From CAVZLD01 sp964522605 (GTDB taxonomy: Bacteria; Planctomycetota; Planctomycetia; Pirellulales; Pirellulaceae), in assembly GCA_964522605.1 (NCBI GenBank), contig CAZFWV010000310.1:1-8158 (forward strand): a stretch of DNA of 8,158 nt, written 5' to 3'. This document shows, one piece after another, positions 1 through 6,966 of the stretch. Both the position numbers and the translations under genes were made by a program. The notes under the pieces were generated by a model. That model did not search any database. It was not told the DNA's origin and saw only the letters and a program-made list of their open reading frames with translations. Every line of letters begins with the position of its first letter. Positions within the stretch are counted from its first letter, which is position 1.

Positions 1-1
1 G

Positions 2-778
2 ATTCTCTACTACCGGATGCCCCGCGAAGAGCCGGTCGATAACAACACGTACGGAACGTGGGAACTGGTGATTGCGAATGCGGACGGCAGTCAGCCGATC
101 GTGTTGGGACGTGACTATCCGTGGGCATCCTGGTCCCCCGACAGTCAGCAGATTTCCATTCTCCAGCCACGCGGGATTCAGATTCTGGATCTTGCGACGC
201 GAAAGATCATCCGGGAAATGCCGCGACACGGTATTGTGCAGCAATTGGTCTGGTCGCCCGACGGTCGCTTCTTTGTGGGTACCGCCAATGGGCTTGGGCC
301 GTACTGGAACGTCGCGCGAATCGAATTGGCGACCGGCGACATTCAGGTGCTGAGTGAGACCGAACGGTACAACTGCACGCCGGACTGGATGCCCGATTCA
401 CGACATGTCCTTTACGCGCGAGGCATTATCCCCGAACAGCCAGGCTCCGCTGAACTCTGGTCGGTCGATATCCGCAGCGGTCAGCGGCAGGTTCTCTATG
501 CCGAGAGAAACCGAAATCTCTACGGTGGTTGTGCTTCGCCCGATGGGAAGTGGTTGCTGTTTACTCGCAGCGTTAAGGACCTCGGGCCACCCGAAATCGC
601 CGAAATCCGCCTGACACTCGCCCATCGAGAGGAATTGGAACGACGTAACGGTGGTTACGAGCAGCCGACGATCGTTGCGGATTCGGCGCAAGAGGTTTCC
701 TGGGTCGATCTGGGCATCGGATGGGAGCCCCACTGGACCTTTGCGGAAATTGAGCCTCGCCTCAACACCGGACCATGA
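2..778 (+). CDS. Secreted PD40/TolB-like beta-propeller protein, 5'-truncated by window edge (copy A)
   Basis: The reading frame is open from base 2 to the TGA ending at 778. The ATG at 17 is internal: the residues before it (ILYYR) align with RMLYRR in the homologous gene at 3956-5023. By that alignment about 97 N-terminal residues, including the signal peptide, lie outside the window. Visible are PD40/WD40-like blade motifs (SWSPDS, VWSPDG, PDWMPDS, ASPDGKW) spaced roughly 40-60 residues apart, typical of TolB-type propellers, which act in the periplasm or at the cell surface as binding scaffolds. Two cysteines, in NCTPDW (codon 374-376) and YGGC (codon 530-532), are kept in the paralog and may form a disulfide. 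No catalytic residues are recognisable. Its stop overlaps the next start (ATGA at 775-778), which suggests translational coupling. The family call is firm; the ligand and exact role are unknown. Confidence 0.85.
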   Translation: MLYYRMPREEPVDNNTYGTWELVIANADGSQPIVLGRDYPWASWSPDSQQISILQPRGIQILDLATRKIIREMPRHGIVQQLVWSPDGRFFVGTANGLGPYWNVARIELATGDIQVLSETERYNCTPDWMPDSRHVLYARGIIPEQPGSAELWSVDIRSGQRQVLYAERNRNLYGGCASPDGKWLLFTRSVKDLGPPEIAEIRLTLAHREELERRNGGYEQPTIVADSAQEVSWVDLGIGWEPHWTFAEIEPRLNTGP

Positions 779-1281
779 GAGGCAGCGTTGGGACCATGAT
801 CGTTGATTGTCGGATGAGTCTGTGGTTGCTGATGGTGTTGGTCGTCGCCTCCTGTTCGAGGCCGCCCAGCGATCCGCAGTCGCTGGGTATCGATCCGGAA
901 GTCACGAAGCGGGGCACGATTGAAGTCACGGCACGCCTGCTAGAGATTCCCGATGGGGCGATCTTCCAGCGCGACCTCTACAACTACGCAACGGTCCTCA
1001 AATATCAGATCATTCACGTCCATCGCGGTGACCTCGCGGCAGGCCAGACGATCTACGTGGGCCATTACAATCCGTTCTTGCCTCGTAGCGAAGTGGCAGA
1101 TCGGCGGGTTCCGGAGATTGGTGGCGACCTGATCGATTTTCGAGCGGGTGACGTTCATCGGATGGCGTTGGAAGCATCGATTGACGACCACTATATGGGC
1201 GGAATCGTCAACAAGTACTTTGGCCAGATGACGGATCCAATCTACTGGGCAGTATGGACGAACCTGGCCGATGGTCTTTAG
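775..1281 (+). CDS. Predicted small lipoprotein of unknown function in the acetylation operon
   Basis: This 168-residue protein has a hydrophobic N-terminus ending in a lipobox (LVVASC, lipidated Cys27 from the first ATG), so it is probably anchored to a membrane. Ser follows the Cys rather than Asp, which in proteobacteria would favour the outer membrane. The start is uncertain. ATG 775 overlaps the upstream stop; ATG 796 (Met8) has a GAGAGG about 13 bases upstream and still gives a usable signal peptide with Arg; ATG 814 (Met14) would leave no positive charge before the hydrophobic stretch. The mature part has alternating beta-like stretches, including YQIIHVHRGDLAAGQTIYVG, a V-x-x-V-x-x-G-x-x-x-x-G-x-x-I-x-V pattern loosely like small OB/netrin-type barrels; this resemblance is weak. 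It overlaps the MBOAT gene by 11 bases. I do not recognise a named family. Its position suggests an accessory envelope component of the acetylation machinery (inference). Confidence 0.75.
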   Translation: MRGSVGTMIVDCRMSLWLLMVLVVASCSRPPSDPQSLGIDPEVTKRGTIEVTARLLEIPDGAIFQRDLYNYATVLKYQIIHVHRGDLAAGQTIYVGHYNPFLPRSEVADRRVPEIGGDLIDFRAGDVHRMALEASIDDHYMGGIVNKYFGQMTDPIYWAVWTNLADGL

Positions 1282-2713
1282 TACTCCTCTGTTCGTATTC
1301 TATTTCCTGCCGCTCGTATTGAGCGTGTATTACGTTCTGCCCTTGCTGGCGCGTGTTACGCGTCTTTCCGCAGCACAACTGTCGGTGCTTCGCAATGCGT
1401 TTCTGCTGATCGCCAGCTACGTCTTCTACGGCTGGTGGAACCCTGCATTCGTTCTGCTCATGCTCACCATCACGCTGGTCAATTACGGGGCGGGCTACTG
1501 GATCAGCCGACAAGCTGCCAATACCCGGCAGCGCTGGTGGGCCGTCACCGTAGCCATCGTTGTCAGCCTCAGCCTGCTCGGCTTCTTCAAGTATTTCACG
1601 TTCCTGGAAGAGAACGTGAACACCGTGTTGACGTGGCTGAACAGCGAGACACTTCCGGTGCTCCAGATCGTGCTCCCGATGGGGATTTCGTTCTACACGT
1701 TCCAGGCACTCAGCTACAGCATCGATGTCTACCGCGGAACCGCACCGCGTGCGAGGTCTTTGCTGGACTTCGCGGCTTACATCGCCTTGTTCCCCCAACT
1801 GATTGCGGGGCCCATTGTTCGATACAACACGATTGCCCAGCAACTGGTGGCCCGTGACCACACGTGGCAGCGATGTGCCTCGGGGATGGCCCTCTTCATC
1901 CTCGGGTTTGCCAAGAAGGTCTTGTTGGCCAATCCCCTGGGCACCGCCGCCGATACCGCATTCGGCGCCGTGGAGTTGGGAATGGGCGATGCATGGTTTG
2001 GTGCGCTTGCCTACATGCTGCAGATCTACTTCGATTTTTCCGGGTATTCCGACATGGCAGTCGGCCTGGGACGCATGTTTGGTTTCGAGTTCCTGAAGAA
2101 CTTCGATGCGCCCTATCGCGCCGAGAGCATCACAGATTTCTGGCGACGTTGGCACATCTCGTTAAGCACGTTCTTGCGAGACTACCTCTATATCCCCCTG
2201 GGTGGGAACCGGAAAGGCACACGGCGAACCTATTTGAATCTCGCCCTTGTGATGCTGTTAGGCGGTATGTGGCACGGCGCAAATTGGACGTTTCTTGCTT
2301 GGGGTGCGTATCATGGCATTTGGTTGATCGGCGAACGTTGGCTAGGACGGCGCAGTGTCTACCACCAATGGCCGCGCGGGATGCGTATTGCAATCACGTT
2401 CCTGCTGGTCCTGCTGTCGTGGGTCCTGTTTCGTTCGGCCTCTCTCGGCGAGGCTATTGTTTATTTCCGTGCCATGCTGTTTGGAAACATCGACACACCG
2501 AGTGCGATCCTGTTGTCGGGAACGCTCTACGGTCGCAAGACGATCATCGCCATGCTGGCTGGATTTGCGGTGCTTGCTTCACCAGTCCAGGCGCACGACT
2601 GGTCCTGTCGTGTAACAGTGCTTCGAGTTGTGATGTTGATTTCGCTGTTCCTTGTCGCTCTGATGGCCATGCTAACCCAGGCGTTTAATCCGTTTCTATA
2701 CTTCCAGTTCTGA
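1271..2713 (+). CDS. MBOAT-family O-acetyltransferase, AlgI-like
   Basis: This 480-residue polytopic membrane protein has the length usual for AlgI. The N-terminus MVFSTPLFVFYFLPLVL is the standard opening of AlgI proteins and fixes the start at 1271 despite no clear ribosome-binding site; the 11-base overlap with the upstream gene suggests coupling. Family landmarks in order are: LPMGISFYTFQALSYSIDVYRG; FPQLIAGPIVRY; YFDFSGYSDMAVGLGRMFGF; then the acceptor-side block with FWRRWHISLSTFLRDYLYIPLGGN (His295), interrupted here only by my reading of it; and GGMWHGANWTFLAWG with the invariant MBOAT histidine (His335, codon 2273-2275). AlgI-type proteins pass acetyl groups from a cytoplasmic donor across the inner membrane to a periplasmic transferase, here most likely the AlgJ-like product of the next gene. 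The substrate cannot be read from the sequence: AlgI homologues serve alginate, cellulose and other exopolysaccharides, and planctomycetes carry several. All key motifs are intact. Confidence 0.95.
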   Translation: MVFSTPLFVFYFLPLVLSVYYVLPLLARVTRLSAAQLSVLRNAFLLIASYVFYGWWNPAFVLLMLTITLVNYGAGYWISRQAANTRQRWWAVTVAIVVSLSLLGFFKYFTFLEENVNTVLTWLNSETLPVLQIVLPMGISFYTFQALSYSIDVYRGTAPRARSLLDFAAYIALFPQLIAGPIVRYNTIAQQLVARDHTWQRCASGMALFILGFAKKVLLANPLGTAADTAFGAVELGMGDAWFGALAYMLQIYFDFSGYSDMAVGLGRMFGFEFLKNFDAPYRAESITDFWRRWHISLSTFLRDYLYIPLGGNRKGTRRTYLNLALVMLLGGMWHGANWTFLAWGAYHGIWLIGERWLGRRSVYHQWPRGMRIAITFLLVLLSWVLFRSASLGEAIVYFRAMLFGNIDTPSAILLSGTLYGRKTIIAMLAGFAVLASPVQAHDWSCRVTVLRVVMLISLFLVALMAMLTQAFNPFLYFQF

Positions 2714-2743
2714 ACGCAGGTCGCAGCGCAAGGAAACGGCCCT

Positions 2744-3952
2744 TTGGACGATCACATGACCCCCCAAAAAAACGCTTCGAATCAGAGAGTTACGGCCAGG
2801 ACAGTGAATGCGACACAGCCGCGTGGCGTCAGTGGACTCATGGTGCTACTGTTCGGCGCCATAATCGTGTTGCCGAGTTTGCTGCAGATTGGCGTGGAAT
2901 GGTCAAGTCGCAGGCCGATTCGCGCAGCAGAGCTGTTCGAGCGCGTGCCTACGGTTGAGAATCTGCGCGCCTATGAGCAGCGTCTTGAAGACGCCAGCGT
3001 GGTGGGCAAAGTCGTTCGCGCGAAGTTTCAATCCGTCCAGTTTCGGCTGTTTCGAGACTTGGGGGATCAGGTCGTCGAAGGCTACGACGGCTGGCTGTTT
3101 TACCGCCCGGGAATCGATGCGTTGACCCAACGAATCGACCTTGCGGCACCCGATTCCGTCGATGCGGCTTCGGCCATCATTGGGTTTCGCGATCAGCTTC
3201 GCTCACGCGGGATCCATTTGCTCGTGCTTCCGATCCCGAACAAGGAGAGCATCTATCCCGAACAGCTCTCTCGACGTGCCTCCCGCCAGAGCGTCGCTGT
3301 GGTGAAATCGACCGAGCAACTTCTCGATCGACTGCGTTCCGCCGAGGTGGAGCTGGTCGATTTGTTTGCAGCCTTCGGGCAAGCCAAACAACGGTCCGAC
3401 GAAACGGCGGATCTGTATCTGGTTCAGGATACCCATTGGTCGCCGGCGGGCGTCGAGCAGACGGCGCAGCTCGTGGCCGAGCGACTTCTCAAAAATGGCT
3501 GGATCCAGCGGGGGCAGGTGAAATACGATCGACAACCGACCACGGTCCGGCGGGTGGGAGATCTGCTGGAGATGCTTCAAGTGCCGGCCATCGAGCGGGC
3601 TTACGGTCGCGAGGCCGTTGAGTGTGTGAAAATTGTGGAGCGAGAGAGTCAGCAGGCATACGAAAATGATCCCCGGAGCCAGGTGCTCGTGCTGGGAGAC
3701 AGCTTTTCGCGGATCTATCAGCAAGATGAGCCGGGCCAAGCCGGGTGGATTGCCCATCTGGCCGCGCGATTGCAGCAACCATTGGCTGCCATCGTGAATG
3801 ACGGAGGGGCTGCAACGCTGGTTCGTCAGCAGCTCGCTCGCCAGCCGCAGTTGCTCGAAGGAAAGAAGGTAGTAATCTGGGAGTTTGTGGAACGCGACCT
3901 CCGCCAGGCAATCGATGGTTGGCAATCGATCGATCTTGAATTGGAATATTAA
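2744..3952 (+). CDS. Membrane-anchored AlgJ/AlgX-like SGNH O-acetyltransferase
   Basis: This 402-residue protein has one N-terminal membrane segment (about residues 31-51) followed by a periplasmic domain. The domain begins with the planctomycete AlgJ-like signature VPTVENLRAYEQRLED and GYDGWLFYRP (residues 113-122). The catalytic set of the AlgJ/AlgX SGNH fold is present: DTHW (Asp229, His231) and GDSFS (Ser320, presumed nucleophile), matching the Asp/His/Ser arrangement of Pseudomonas AlgX. The protein ends soon after the SGNH domain, so it lacks the carbohydrate-binding domain of AlgX and is AlgJ-like. It should receive acetyl groups from the AlgI-like partner and place them on a polymer outside the cytoplasm. 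The start is a TTG at 2744: AAGGAA at 2730-2735 lies 8 bases before it, while the ATG at 2756 is too far from that site, although it would not alter the mature protein. It lies 30 bases after the MBOAT gene. Confidence 0.92.
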   Translation: MDDHMTPQKNASNQRVTARTVNATQPRGVSGLMVLLFGAIIVLPSLLQIGVEWSSRRPIRAAELFERVPTVENLRAYEQRLEDASVVGKVVRAKFQSVQFRLFRDLGDQVVEGYDGWLFYRPGIDALTQRIDLAAPDSVDAASAIIGFRDQLRSRGIHLLVLPIPNKESIYPEQLSRRASRQSVAVVKSTEQLLDRLRSAEVELVDLFAAFGQAKQRSDETADLYLVQDTHWSPAGVEQTAQLVAERLLKNGWIQRGQVKYDRQPTTVRRVGDLLEMLQVPAIERAYGREAVECVKIVERESQQAYENDPRSQVLVLGDSFSRIYQQDEPGQAGWIAHLAARLQQPLAAIVNDGGAATLVRQQLARQPQLLEGKKVVIWEFVERDLRQAIDGWQSIDLELEY

Positions 3953-3955
3953 CTG

Positions 3956-5023
3956 ATGAGTCGCCTTAGACCTTTTTTGTTTTCCCTGCTGACCGGCTGG
4001 ACAACATTTGCTTATGCGTTTGCGTTTGCGGACTTCGTCCGGGCAGATGAATCGCAGTCGGATCCCCTGGCCCGAACGTTGGCCGCGGAGGTTCGTGACC
4101 TAGGATGGATCATTTTCTCCGCCCGATCCGAGCACGGTGACTGGGACCTGTTCGCCTGTCGTCCCGACGGCTCGGATCGAAAGAATCTGACAAACACATC
4201 GCAGTTCAGCGAGACCGCTCCCCGAATCTCGCGGGATGGACGTCGCATGCTCTACCGCCGACTCGCTCCGCAAGAACGTCTCGACAACAATGATCATGGG
4301 ACCCAAGGCTCGCTCGTTGTCGCCAACAGCGACGGCTCCAAAGCGAAATTACTCGGCGACGAGGCGGAGTATTCATGGGCCAGCTGGAGTCCGGATGGGA
4401 GTCAACTGGCGTGTCTGTCGATTCGGGGAGTCTTCTTCTACGACCTGCAACTCGGCAAAACAACGCGCCGTCTGCCGCGGAACGGCTTCTTCCAGCAATT
4501 GGTCTGGTCGCCCGATGGCAACTGGTTGACGGGCGTCTCGAATGCGTTCGGGTCAAGTTGGGGTGTCGGACGGATGCATGTCGAGAGCGGACAGATCAAC
4601 GGAATCGGATGTGCGAACTGCTGCACACCGGATTGGTTTCCCGATAGCCAATCGATCATCTATTCCTACCGACCGGTCGAACAGACAACAAACTCGGGCT
4701 ATGGTTGGACACAGCTTTGGCGGTCGGATGTGAAAGGCCGGCAAAAGCAACTCGTCTACGGTGAGGAGGGGCGGCATATCTACGGTGGTTGTGTTTCCCC
4801 GGACGCGAAATACGTCCTATTTACCGGAAACGCGCAGGAAGACGGCGATCCCGGGAATGCGGGTGCTCCCATGGGATTGATTCGCTTGGCCGATACGCCC
4901 ATGATCGGCGGTGTAAGCCAGTCGCTTCGCGCACTGCACCCGGATGCGCAGAATGGACCCGTGCTCACTCTGCCGCAAGGCTGGGAACCGGACTGGACCC
5001 CTTTCGACTTGGGTCCGCAATGA
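3956..5023 (+). CDS. Secreted PD40/TolB-like beta-propeller protein (copy B, full length)
   Basis: This 355-residue protein has an N-terminal signal peptide (Arg at 3 and 5, hydrophobic core to about residue 24; likely cleavage after AFA at 25 or VRA at 30). Blade motifs follow: ISRDGRR (about 91-97), SWSPDGSQ (143-150), VWSPDGNW (183-190), CTPDWFPD (223-230), CVSPDAKY (279-286) and GWEPDW near the end. These are PD40 repeats as in TolB, so a secreted propeller is expected, probably a binding or scaffold protein; no active site is seen. It is homologous along its visible length to the gene at 2-778, with shared stretches such as WASWSPD, QQLVWSPDG, YGGC and GWEP. The Cys223/Cys279 pair is conserved in both; copy B has extra cysteines (CANCC, 219-223). 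It starts 3 bases after the AlgJ-like gene, so it is probably co-transcribed, and is the last gene of the run. Confidence 0.9.
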   Translation: MSRLRPFLFSLLTGWTTFAYAFAFADFVRADESQSDPLARTLAAEVRDLGWIIFSARSEHGDWDLFACRPDGSDRKNLTNTSQFSETAPRISRDGRRMLYRRLAPQERLDNNDHGTQGSLVVANSDGSKAKLLGDEAEYSWASWSPDGSQLACLSIRGVFFYDLQLGKTTRRLPRNGFFQQLVWSPDGNWLTGVSNAFGSSWGVGRMHVESGQINGIGCANCCTPDWFPDSQSIIYSYRPVEQTTNSGYGWTQLWRSDVKGRQKQLVYGEEGRHIYGGCVSPDAKYVLFTGNAQEDGDPGNAGAPMGLIRLADTPMIGGVSQSLRALHPDAQNGPVLTLPQGWEPDWTPFDLGPQ

Positions 5024-5064
5024 GTGGAACGCGAAGCGCATGGATGCTGCGGCTGCTCGATGTA

Positions 5065-5085
5065 GGACGGATTGGCAATCCGTCC
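5065..5085. repeat. Dispersed perfect palindrome, copy 1
   Basis: The left arm GGACGGATTG and right arm CAATCCGTCC flank a single central G, giving a perfect 10-base inverted repeat. The left side continues as GTA, matching the outer flank complementary to the TAC on the right of copies 2 and 3, so the ancestral element was probably 27 bases. It is identical over 21 bases to the copies at 5185 and 6967. Confidence 0.9.
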
Positions 5086-5183
5086 GTTGCAGCACGAAAC
5101 GTGGAGCGCGACGTCGTGGACAGACATCACGAATCGTGCGGTGTGGCCACAGGCGATGGCCCCGGTTTCGCGTCGGCATTTCA

Positions 5184-5216
5184 AGGACGGATTGGCAATC
5201 CGTCCTACTCTTTTTT
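5184..5216 (+). terminator. Possible intrinsic terminator of the acetylation operon, formed by palindrome copy 2
   Basis: A hairpin with arms up to 11 bases (5184-5206; minimum loop GGC) is followed after four bases by six consecutive T (5211-5216). It lies about 160 bases after the last + strand gene. No T-run follows on the other strand, so any termination would be mainly of + strand transcripts. The 4-base offset between stem and T-run is slightly longer than ideal. Confidence 0.5.
5185..5205. repeat. Dispersed perfect palindrome, copy 2
   Basis: Same 21 bases as copy 1, with the central G on the same strand. Here the arms extend by one pair (A5184 with T5206), and TAC follows on the right. 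A T-rich stretch just downstream makes it a likely terminator hairpin as well. Confidence 0.9.
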
Positions 5217-5241
5217 GTGCAACTAAGGGGTGAAACCTCGA

Positions 5242-5955
5242 TCAGGCTCCGTTGCCGTTCGGCGGTTCCTGCATCAGGGAGCAGATGACGGCGAGCCGCA
5301 AAAGTTCCACACTGTTGTGAAGTTTGAGCTTCGCCTTGATTCGATCGCGGTGCGTTTCGACCGTCTTCATGGCAAGCCCGGATTGGTGAGCGATTTGACG
5401 AACCGTCAAACCATTCCCAATCATGTTGAAAACCTCGAACTCGCGATTCGTCAGACTCTCGGCCAGCAGCGTCCGAATCTCCTGCGGATGCTCTGAAGAT
5501 TCCGCCTCCTCCATTGAACCAAGCGGAGGAAAAACCGTCTGGCCCTGAAGGATCGCCCGGACCGCCGTGATGAGCTCCTGCACCGGCTGGGTCTTCGCTG
5601 CATACCCATGGGCTCCGGCCCGACGCGCGCGATCGGCGATCATCCGTTCGCTGAGTCGCGAATAAATCAGGACTCGTGTCGCTCCATTCCACTGCTGGCA
5701 AAACTGGTGAATCAAATCCAGACCGCGACAACCCGCCAACGCAATCTCCAAGATGATCAAATCGGGAGCCGGAGCGTGCAAAAGGGATTCTGCACATTCC
5801 AAGTTCGATGCCGTCGCTACCATTTGCAGATCTCGTTGCTCATCGATCAGCCGAGATAGACCGAACAAGGAGATCTGGCAGTCGTCAATGCCGACCACAC
5901 GATAGCGGGGTTTCCCGTTCCCCGGAACGGCGTCGTTGCGTGCAGAATCATTCAT
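5242..5955 (-). CDS. NarL/FixJ-type response regulator with LuxR HTH; phospho-acceptor Asp replaced by Glu
   Basis: This 237-residue protein has an N-terminal receiver domain (about residues 18-135) and a C-terminal LuxR-type helix-turn-helix (about 166-223, LTNREFEVFNMIGNGLTVRQ then MKTVETHRDRIKAKL), so it should bind DNA and control transcription. The acidic pair (Asp24, Asp25), the switch Ser99 (in VLIYS) and the conserved Lys121 (GYAAK) are present. The phosphorylation site, normally D in LD(I/L)xLP, reads PDLIILEIALAG: Glu70, codon GAG at 5748-5746. A Glu at this site often mimics the phosphorylated state in other regulators, so the protein may be constitutively active or phosphorylation-independent (inference). 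No histidine kinase gene is adjacent. The ATG at 5955 has no clear ribosome-binding site. It is divergent from the ECF sigma gene. Confidence 0.92.
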   Translation of the reverse strand: MNDSARNDAVPGNGKPRYRVVGIDDCQISLFGLSRLIDEQRDLQMVATASNLECAESLLHAPAPDLIILEIALAGCRGLDLIHQFCQQWNGATRVLIYSRLSERMIADRARRAGAHGYAAKTQPVQELITAVRAILQGQTVFPPLGSMEEAESSEHPQEIRTLLAESLTNREFEVFNMIGNGLTVRQIAHQSGLAMKTVETHRDRIKAKLKLHNSVELLRLAVICSLMQEPPNGNGA

Positions 5956-6155
5956 GATTGGTTGCTATACAGAATGTACTTTGCCTACAAAACAAAGCGC
6001 AAAACAGCCTTCCTTTGTCTCGAGAAAAATCCAGAAAACGCGAGTTTTGCCGAACTTAACAAAGTGCAGTAGCTCGATAGGGTTTTCACTTTCTTCCTTA
6101 AATAACTTCTCAATGTGAAGGCTGTCTGCGAGAATTTAATCGACGGGAAACTGCA
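5956..6155. promoter_or_regulatory. AT-rich divergent intergenic region, presumed promoters of both regulators
   Basis: Two hundred bases lie between the divergent start codons of the response regulator (-) and the ECF sigma factor (+), so both promoters should be here. The stretch is visibly more AT-rich than the flanking genes. I found no convincing -35/-10 pair on either strand. A short inverted repeat, AAAAC-GCGA-GTTTT (6035-6048), lies near the middle and could be an operator, but it is weak. An internal 60-codon open frame is not supported as a gene. Confidence 0.5.
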
Positions 6156-6815
6156 ATGGCGGACAGCGATCAAGAAAAAAAGGCGAGTTCAGATTCGAGC
6201 GGATCGGTCACCGCGTTGATTCGGGGTGCGCAGGCTGGGGATCGCCGGACGGCTCCGAGCGAACTCTGGAACCGCTACTACCAACAGGTCTGCCAAGTCG
6301 TGCGGCAGGTTCTGCGGGGGAGCCACGAGATTGACGGCGATTGGGAGGACGTGGCGCTGGAGACAATGCGTCAGGTGCTCGAGGGCGTCTACGAAGATCG
6401 ATATCCGTTGCTCAACGACCGTGACAATCTTTGGGCGATTCTCGCCCGCGTCACGGTGTGTCGCGCGTTGGACGAACGGAAGCGTCGTCAACGTCATCAG
6501 CGAAGGTTGGGAATGGCGTCATCCGACGCGACTGCGTCCTCGGAGGCGACCGTACGGCGTGAACGCCTCCCGGTAGAAGTCGTCGTTGACCGAGCGCCGT
6601 TGCCGGACCTCGTATTGGAGGCGACGGAACAGATTGAGCGACTGATGGGACTGCTCGGGCCTCATCCTCGTTTAGCGACGCTTGCTCGCCTGAAGTTGCA
6701 GGGAGCGACGCAGGAACAAATCAGTGACGAATTGCAAGTCAGTCAGCGCACAATCCGTCGTGACTTGGCTCACATTCGGGAGATCTGGTTGGCTGATCGT
6801 ACGGCCGCCGAATGA
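6156..6815 (+). CDS. RNA polymerase ECF-type sigma factor, planctomycete type
   Basis: This 219-residue protein carries a sigma-70 region 2 (about residues 17-115) and region 4 (about 152-212). Region 2 has SVTALIRGAQAGD, ELWNRYYQQV, WEDVALETM and LNDRDNLWAILARVTVCRALDERKRR, the pattern of the ECF group expanded in planctomycetes (VTxWIxxLKxGD, LWxRY, EDVALxxF, DRDxLWxLLxxIT). Region 4 ends in a helix-turn-helix, GATQEQISDELQVSQRTIRRDL (185-204), for -35 recognition. The linker (116-150) is Ser/Ala/Arg-rich. It would direct RNA polymerase to an unknown set of promoters. No anti-sigma factor or kinase gene follows, so control is not evident. The ATG at 6156 has only a weak purine stretch (GGGAAA) upstream. 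Confidence 0.93.
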   Translation: MADSDQEKKASSDSSGSVTALIRGAQAGDRRTAPSELWNRYYQQVCQVVRQVLRGSHEIDGDWEDVALETMRQVLEGVYEDRYPLLNDRDNLWAILARVTVCRALDERKRRQRHQRRLGMASSDATASSEATVRRERLPVEVVVDRAPLPDLVLEATEQIERLMGLLGPHPRLATLARLKLQGATQEQISDELQVSQRTIRRDLAHIREIWLADRTAAE

Positions 6816-6966
6816 TCGTGCCGAACTGACCCCGTTTGGATCGCTCGTGTTCCGACACTGCAAGTCTACCTCGGTCGTGCGTTAAGTGTACGAATCGTTT
6901 CTCGTGGCGCAGCGCATACCAGCAAAAGAGGATTCATTGATCCTGTTGTGATCTGCTCGATGCGTG

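Larger units (their letters stand above)
5024..5241. other. Intergenic region between convergent genes, with two palindromes
   Basis: These 218 bases separate the 3' ends of the PD40 gene (+) and the response regulator gene (-). They hold two copies of the dispersed palindrome (5065-5085 and 5185-5205) and, between them, a small 11-base palindrome CACGAATCGTG at 5128-5138. Short open frames through the repeats read as RTDWQSV or GRIGNPS and are translations of the repeat, not genes. Confidence 0.7.

Noticed and set aside
17..19. ATG at 17 as the true start of the first gene
   Set aside because: Upstream codons continue the homology to the paralog, and a start here would lack the signal peptide and first blades.
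1208..2155. 315-codon open frame on the - strand
   Set aside because: It is antisense to the well-supported AlgI-like gene and shows no domain or membrane pattern; composition is that of an opposite-strand shadow.
3203..3925. 240-codon open frame on the - strand
   Set aside because: It is antisense to the AlgJ-like gene, which has intact catalytic motifs; nothing recognisable in the translation.
5065..5205. Palindromes as terminal inverted repeats of a small insertion element
   Set aside because: Each copy is itself a full palindrome, no target duplication is evident, and the third copy stands alone.
4817..5797. 326-codon open frame on the - strand
   Set aside because: It overlaps both the PD40 gene and the response regulator in another frame and runs through the palindromic repeats, whose translation gives false RTDCQSV-type motifs.
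5936..6118. 60-codon open frame in the divergent intergenic region
   Set aside because: It overlaps the start of the response regulator gene, has low-complexity composition and no ribosome-binding site.
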